This document shows positions 57,520 to 64,000 of a stretch of DNA of 64,000 nt, one piece after another (position 1 is the stretch's first letter; every line of letters starts with the position of its first letter). A program made the translations under genes and the position numbers. The DNA is taken from assembly GCF_020526085.1 (NCBI RefSeq), contig NZ_CP084874.1, positions 2,728,001 through 2,792,000 of the forward strand. The letters are read 5' to 3'. Below the pieces are notes generated by a model. The model saw only the letters and a program-made list of their open reading frames with translations, was not told where the DNA came from and searched no databases. This DNA is from Klebsiella africana. Lineage in GTDB: Bacteria; Pseudomonadota; Gammaproteobacteria; Enterobacterales; Enterobacteriaceae.

Positions 57520-57611
57520 AGAGTGGCTCTCTGAAAGAAATGCACTACCCTGTTATCACTCGTAAGCCTTCAAAATCCAAGCTCTTTAACAAGAGTCTGA
57601 GAGCTATCTAG
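57353..57611 (+). pseudogene. Possible small membrane protein gene broken by one extra base
   Basis: From GTG 57353 (AAGGGGATGATGCAA in front) the frame gives a typical transmembrane segment (VNHVLLILWLCQLLPVLFGL, LITVQWLLLARRN) and stops at 57454. Deleting one T at 57451-57452 continues directly as SHDWTAKHYKAIEDKKAITA and then CLESGSLKEMHYPVITRKPS to the stop at 57611. Joined, it is a coherent protein of about 85 residues: one helix, positive residues, then a basic soluble tail. Either it is a recent frameshift, a programmed slip, or chance. Confidence 0.4.
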
Positions 57612-57668
57612 TTCTTTGATAGTGTTCCCTTTCGGTTAACATTAACTTGCTTTGCTAAATCGTAGAGC

Positions 57669-57802
57669 CAGGGATTTGCAGCCCTAATCATAGACTACCT
57701 GAATGTTCATCAACATTTGGGGCGCTGTCGTTCATCCTAATTATGGTGAGCGTAGCGGGGAAGCCTAACGGCTTGCCGTGTCTATGCGGTCTGCAAACCC
57801 TG
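57669..57802 (+). ncRNA. Candidate structured RNA upstream of the Ner-like gene
   Basis: Outer arms CAGGGATTTGCAG (57669-57681) and CTGCAAACCCTG (57791-57802) can pair with one bulge. Between them lie AATGTT/AACATT (57702-57717) and AAGCC/GGCTT with TAAC loop (57761-57774). The overall shape is a closed multi-branch element just ahead of the regulator gene start. It could be a leader, an immunity-type antisense RNA or an operator palindrome. Confidence 0.4.
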
Positions 57803-57831
57803 TTATGTTCACCACCAAAAGGATTGTTGGT

Positions 57832-58074
57832 ATGGATTGGCACAAAGCAGACATCATTGCAGCACTTCACAAGAAAGGCATTTCACTAGCCGCCCTAAGC
57901 AGAGAGAACGGCTTAGCAGATTCAACACTGGCTAATGCTCTAACAAAGCACTGGCCTAAAGGTGAAAGAATCATTGCTGAGGCTTTAGGCAGAACACCAC
58001 AAGAGATTCGGCATAGCCGATACTATGATGAAGATGGTAAACCCATCATCAAAGCCTTTCAGAAACAAATGTGA
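57832..58074 (+). CDS. Ner/Nlp-like helix-turn-helix regulator
   Basis: The 80-residue protein MDWHKADIIAALHKKGISLA ALSRENGLADSTLANAL is a close relative of Mu Ner and host Nlp (SfsB) proteins, which begin MDWHxADIIAALxKxG. The recognition helix is in LADSTLANALTK, and WPKGERIIAEALGRTPQEI follows. An 18-codon upstream extension is open but the MDWH start fits the family. Ner represses transposition or lysis genes in phages. It sits at the right end of the element. Confidence 0.8.
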   Translation: MDWHKADIIAALHKKGISLAALSRENGLADSTLANALTKHWPKGERIIAEALGRTPQEIRHSRYYDEDGKPIIKAFQKQM

Positions 58075-58079
58075 TTCAC

Positions 58080-58100
58080 TAGCCCCTTCCTATGGGGCTA
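58080..58100 (+). terminator. Hairpin after the Ner-like gene
   Basis: A perfect 7-bp stem (TAGCCCC / GGGGCTA) with a 7-base loop directly follows the stop. There is no U tract. Confidence 0.5.
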
Positions 58101-58126
58101 TGTTCCCCGCTTCCCTTCCTTTAGCG

Positions 58127-58132
58127 TATAAT
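58127..58132 (+). promoter_or_regulatory. Perfect -10 element inside the element facing uspE
   Basis: TATAAT, preceded by GCG, is an exact sigma-70 -10 hexamer 129 bases before the uspE ATG. No good -35 is seen at 17 bases, so strength is unclear. It could drive uspE now that its native upstream region is displaced. Confidence 0.4.
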
Positions 58133-58242
58133 GCTATCAGCCTTATGATGTGTGGGGGTGCTCCTTGACTTACCACACACAAAACCCCACACTAAACCCC
58201 TAAGCGAATTGCTAAGTAGCTGATTTTGCTGTTGGGGGAAAT

Positions 58243-58252
58243 GTTGTAAGGA
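58243..58252 (+). repeat. Right attachment repeat (attR core), overlapping the uspE Shine-Dalgarno
   Basis: GTTGTAAGGA repeats the left boundary exactly. The TAAGGA part together with the next G forms TAAGGAG, the uspE ribosome-binding site, ending six bases before its ATG. Integration here restored the Shine-Dalgarno sequence. Confidence 0.7.
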
Positions 58253-58260
58253 GACCCTGT

Positions 58261-59211
58261 ATGGCGAAGTATCAGAGCATGCTGGTAGTAATCGATCCTA
58301 ATCAGGACGACCAGCCGGCGCTTAGGCGAGCGGTGTACCTGCACCAACGGATTGGTGGACGCATCAAAGCTTTTTTGCCGATCTATGATTTTTCCTATGA
58401 AATGACCACCCTGCTGTCGCCGGACGAGCGGACGGCAATGCGCCAGGGCGTCATTGCCCAACGTACCGCCTGGATCCGCGAGCAGGCGAAATTCTATATT
58501 GAATCGGGCGTGCCGATTGACGTGAAAGTGGTGTGGCACAACCGTCCCTTCGAGGCCATTATTCAGGAAGTGGTCAGTGAAAAACACGATCTTCTGCTGA
58601 AGATGGCCCACCAGCACGACAAGCTGGAAGCGGTGATCTTTACCCCGACGGACTGGCATCTGCTGCGTAAATGCCCCTGCCCGGTGTGGATGGTCAAAGA
58701 CCAGCCATGGCCGGAAGGCGGAAAAGCGCTGGTGGCTGTCAATCTCGCCAGCGAGGAGAATTACCACAACACCCTCAACGAGAAGCTGGTTCGCGAAACC
58801 CTGTCGCTGGCGGAAGAAGTCAACCACACTGAAGTGCACCTGATCGGCGCCTACCCGGTCACCCCAATCAATATCGCAATTGAATTGCCGGATTTCGATC
58901 CCAGCGTCTACAACGACGCGATCCGCGGCCAGCATCTGCTGGCGATGAAAGCGCTGCGGCAGAAGTTTGGCATCGATGAAAAATTCACTCACGTCGAAAA
59001 AGGGTTGCCTGAAGAGGTGATCCCGGACCTCGCCGAGCATCTGCAGGCGGGGATCGTGGTGCTGGGGACCGTTGGACGGACCGGGCTGTCGGCGGCGTTC
59101 CTCGGCAATACCGCGGAACAGGTTGTCGACCACCTGCGCTGCGACCTGCTGGTGCTTAAACCGGAGGCCTACCAGACGCCGGTGGAACTGGACGACGACG
59201 ACGACGATTAG
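58261..59211 (+). CDS. uspE: Universal stress protein E
   Basis: The 316-residue cytosolic protein has two tandem Usp domains (about residues 3-150 and 160-305), the second ending in [20 protein letters not shown], a typical nucleotide-loop motif. It matches E. coli UspE, involved in motility, adhesion and stress survival. The C-terminus has an unusual run of aspartates (ELDDDDDD). In E. coli it follows fnr; here a foreign element ends eight bases before its ATG, with the ribosome-binding site intact. Confidence 0.95.
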   Translation: MAKYQSMLVVIDPNQDDQPALRRAVYLHQRIGGRIKAFLPIYDFSYEMTTLLSPDERTAMRQGVIAQRTAWIREQAKFYIESGVPIDVKVVWHNRPFEAIIQEVVSEKHDLLLKMAHQHDKLEAVIFTPTDWHLLRKCPCPVWMVKDQPWPEGGKALVAVNLASEENYHNTLNEKLVRETLSLAEEVNHTEVHLIGAYPVTPINIAIELPDFDPSVYNDAIRGQHLLAMKALRQKFGIDEKFTHVEKGLPEEVIPDLAEHLQAGIVVLGTVGRTGLSAAFLGNTAEQVVDHLRCDLLVLKPEAYQTPVELDDDDDD

Positions 59212-59233
59212 CAGTCCCTGTTATGCTCTTCCT

Positions 59234-59258
59234 CCCCCGCCTCGCGGGGGATTTTTTT
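59234..59258 (+). terminator. Terminator of uspE
   Basis: A 7-bp stem (CCCCCGC / GCGGGGG) with CTC loop is followed by ATTTTTTT, 22 bases after the stop. Confidence 0.85.
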
Positions 59259-59327
59259 ACCCGCCATCCGTCAGGCATAAAAAAGGGCCGCTCGCGGCCC
59301 CGTCATTGTCCAGTGAGAATGAATGAC

Positions 59328-59516
59328 TTAGTGGATACCCAGACGCCAGGCCAGATCGATCTCTTCTTTCAGCTCCAGCGAGGAGAGCGCCATCAGGTCA
59401 GCAAACTCCAGCTCCAGCAGTTTGAGCTTTTTCAGATACTGCGCTGGGGTCATGGCGGTGGTGTCGCGGCGTAAGAATTCGATAGCCATCTGCGTTGGGG
59501 TTAACTCGGTATCCAT
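59328..59516 (-). CDS. Small cytoplasmic protein, 62 residues
   Basis: The minus-strand ORF MDTELTPTQMAIEFLRRDTT... encodes a hydrophilic, probably helical protein with leucine-rich AQYLKKLKLLELEFADLMAL. CAGAGGATATT precedes the ATG at 59516; a start eleven codons earlier is less likely. Host-like codon use and clear ribosome-binding site make it a real gene. It is convergent with uspE; I do not recall its name. Confidence 0.7.
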   Translation of the reverse strand: MDTELTPTQMAIEFLRRDTTAMTPAQYLKKLKLLELEFADLMALSSLELKEEIDLAWRLGIH

Positions 59517-59602
59517 AATATCCTCTGTCTGATGTAAGAACCGGGACATTATATCATCTCTCGCCGCTTATTTTATGAACAATTCCAGGCATCCTCCTAC
59601 AT

Positions 59603-59632
59603 ATAAAAAAGCCGTCTCACAGGAGACGGCTT
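59603..59632 (-). terminator. Terminator of pntAB
   Basis: The stem AAGCCGTCTC / GAGACGGCTT with ACAG loop is followed on the minus strand by a T run (A run at 59605-59610 on the plus strand), about 33 bases beyond the pntB stop. Confidence 0.85.
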
Positions 59633-59664
59633 ATAAACAAACGTTGTAAAACAATAATGTTACA

Positions 59665-61056
<1,392 letters not shown>

Positions 61057-61063
61057 CTACCCC

Positions 61064-63114
<2,051 letters not shown>

Positions 63115-64000
63115 ATGAAGCTTAAAAACACCCTCCTGGCGTCTGCTCTCCTGACAACCGCCACGTTGTCTGCCCATGCAGCGACCGAGCTGACCCCGGA
63201 GCAGGCGGCTGCGCTGAAGCCCTACGATCGCGTTGTCGTCACCGGCCGCTTTAATGCCATTGGCGATGCGGTACAGGCAGTATCGCGCAAAGCTGACAAA
63301 GACGGCGCGGCCTCATTCTATGTTGTCGATACGTCGGACTACGGCAATGGCGGCAACTGGCGCGTCACGGCAGACCTCTATAAAGAGGATGCACCGAAAG
63401 CGGAGGCGCCAAAAAATCGTATTATCAACGGTGTGATGGAGTTACCGAAGGATCAAGCCGTTGAGCTGATGCCGTACGACACCGTCACCGTTCAGGGCTT
63501 CTATCGCAGCCAGCCGGAAGTGAACGACGCCATCACCAAAGCGGCAAAAGCGAAAGGCGCCTATGCGTTCTTTATCGTGCGTCAGGTGGACGCCAACCAG
63601 GGTGGCAACCAGCGCATTACCGCTTATATCTACAAAAAAGATGCTGAAAAACGCGTGCTGCAGAGCCCGGACGCTATCCCGGCTGACTCTGACGCTGGCC
63701 GCGCAGCGCTGGCCAAAGGCGGCGAAGCGGCGAAGAACGTTGAAATTCCAGGCGTCGCTACCACCGCCGCGGTGGGGTCAGGTACCGGCGTCGGTCGTTT
63801 CTTTGAGACTCAGTCTTCGAAAGGTGGACGTTACACTGTCACCTTGCCGAACGGCACTAAAGTCGAAGAAGTGAACAAAGTGACTGCGGCGCAAATGGTG
63901 CCGTTCGATAACATTCAGTTCACCGGCAACTACGGCAATATGACCGAAATCTCCTATCAGACGGCGAAACGCGCGGCGAAGAAAGGGGCGAAGTACTACC
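63115..64000 (+). CDS. ydgH: YdgH, periplasmic DUF1471 protein (3' end outside window)
   Basis: The gene runs off the window end after 295 codons. A signal peptide (MKLKNTLLASALLTTATLSA, cleavage after AHA) precedes repeated BhsA/McbA-like (DUF1471) domains: LKPYDRVVVTGRFNAIGDAV, LMPYDTVTVQGFYRSQPEVN and MVPFDNIQFTGNYGNMTEIS each begin one copy. The full E. coli protein has three such copies and about 314 residues. Its role is in envelope stress. Divergent from pntAB as in E. coli. GGATTATTTTT precedes the ATG. Confidence 0.93.
   Translation, partial: MKLKNTLLASALLTTATLSAHAATELTPEQAAALKPYDRVVVTGRFNAIGDAVQAVSRKADKDGAASFYVVDTSDYGNGGNWRVTADLYKEDAPKAEAPKNRIINGVMELPKDQAVELMPYDTVTVQGFYRSQPEVNDAITKAAKAKGAYAFFIVRQVDANQGGNQRITAYIYKKDAEKRVLQSPDAIPADSDAGRAALAKGGEAAKNVEIPGVATTAAVGSGTGVGRFFETQSSKGGRYTVTLPNGTKVEEVNKVTAAQMVPFDNIQFTGNYGNMTEISYQTAKRAAKKGAKYY

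Larger units (their letters stand above)
48122..58252 (+). mobile_element. 10.1-kb integrated element of unknown type between fnr and uspE
   Basis: The segment is bounded by the direct repeat GTTGTAAGGA, is visibly AT-richer than the host, and separates genes that adjoin in E. coli. It holds an integrase remnant next to the left end, an HNH-endonuclease remnant, iteron-like repeats, about 17 small genes and a Ner/Nlp-like regulator next to the right end. All intact genes point rightwards. No capsid, portal, terminase, relaxase, primase or transposase is recognised. It may be a degraded phage satellite or an integrated plasmid-phage hybrid. With its integrase broken it probably cannot excise unaided. 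Confidence 0.85.

Noticed and set aside
48122..58252. Element as P4-like satellite or PICI
   Set aside because: No primase, capsid-size, cos/terminase-interference or AlpA-type gene was recognised; only the integrase position agrees.
48122..58252. tRNA or tmRNA attachment site
   Set aside because: No tRNA cloverleaf lies at either boundary; the repeat is in the fnr-uspE spacer.

Overview
The window is a segment of an enterobacterial chromosome, almost certainly from the Klebsiella pneumoniae complex. The backbone is GC-rich. Its proteins match, from memory, E. coli/Klebsiella YnfM, Asr, YdgU, YdgD, MdtI/MdtJ, TqsA, AbgR/A/B/T, Ogt, FNR, UspE, PntA/PntB and YdgH. It also carries blocks typical of Klebsiella: malonate decarboxylase, a beta-ketoadipate (pca) cluster and a soluble NADH:fumarate reductase. 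I had no database access, so all family calls come from recognised motifs and remembered homologues.

Layout: (1) 1-7.5 kb is the ynfM / M32 carboxypeptidase / asr / ydgU / ydgD / mdtJI / tqsA region. (2) 7.7-15.7 kb is the mdcABCDE-F-GH malonate decarboxylase cluster with convergent mdcR. (3) 15.7-20.6 kb holds a Bcr-type exporter, mqo, a divergent MurQ-like gene and an unknown gene. (4) 20.7-30.7 kb is a C4-dicarboxylate and fumarate module: dcuS-dcuR, apbE, a three-domain flavin fumarate reductase, a DASS transporter behind a perfect FNR box, and fumB. (5) 30.9-33.9 kb is a MscS-type channel followed by a tandem REP-containing repeat array. (6) 33.9-40.5 kb is pcaCDBFJI with divergent pcaR, then smrA. 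(7) 40.6-46.1 kb is the abg cluster, in which abgB is broken by a one-base deletion. (8) 46.1-48.0 kb holds a small membrane protein gene, ogt and fnr. (9) 48.1-58.25 kb is a 10.1-kb foreign element inserted between fnr and uspE. (10) 58.3-64 kb is uspE, a small gene, pntAB and the start of ydgH.

The element is the most novel part. It is visibly AT-richer than the host and bounded by a 10-bp direct repeat; the right copy overlaps the uspE ribosome-binding site. It has an integrase N-terminus fused to an antisense HNH-endonuclease fragment, 10-bp iterons, a C/G-tract region with G-quadruplex potential ahead of two winged-helix genes, two proteins with the same Cys-ribbon domain, and a Ner/Nlp-like regulator next to a strongly foldable RNA-like region. 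At its centre is a run of eight small genes (51.5-54.5 kb). Six of them encode membrane or signal-peptide proteins, each with exactly two cysteines in its predicted exported part. I recognise no capsid, portal, terminase, conjugation or known defence gene. The exported two-cysteine cassette is the best candidate for an undescribed system.

How the host genes cooperate: FNR is encoded here and has likely binding sites upstream of fnr itself and of the DASS transporter. DcuSR, the transporter, fumarase B and NADH:fumarate reductase (matured by ApbE) together form an anaerobic fumarate-handling set. The mdc and pca clusters each carry their own LysR or IclR regulator. Insertion of the element has placed 10 kb of foreign DNA between fnr and uspE, so uspE now depends on element-derived promoter sequence or read-through.
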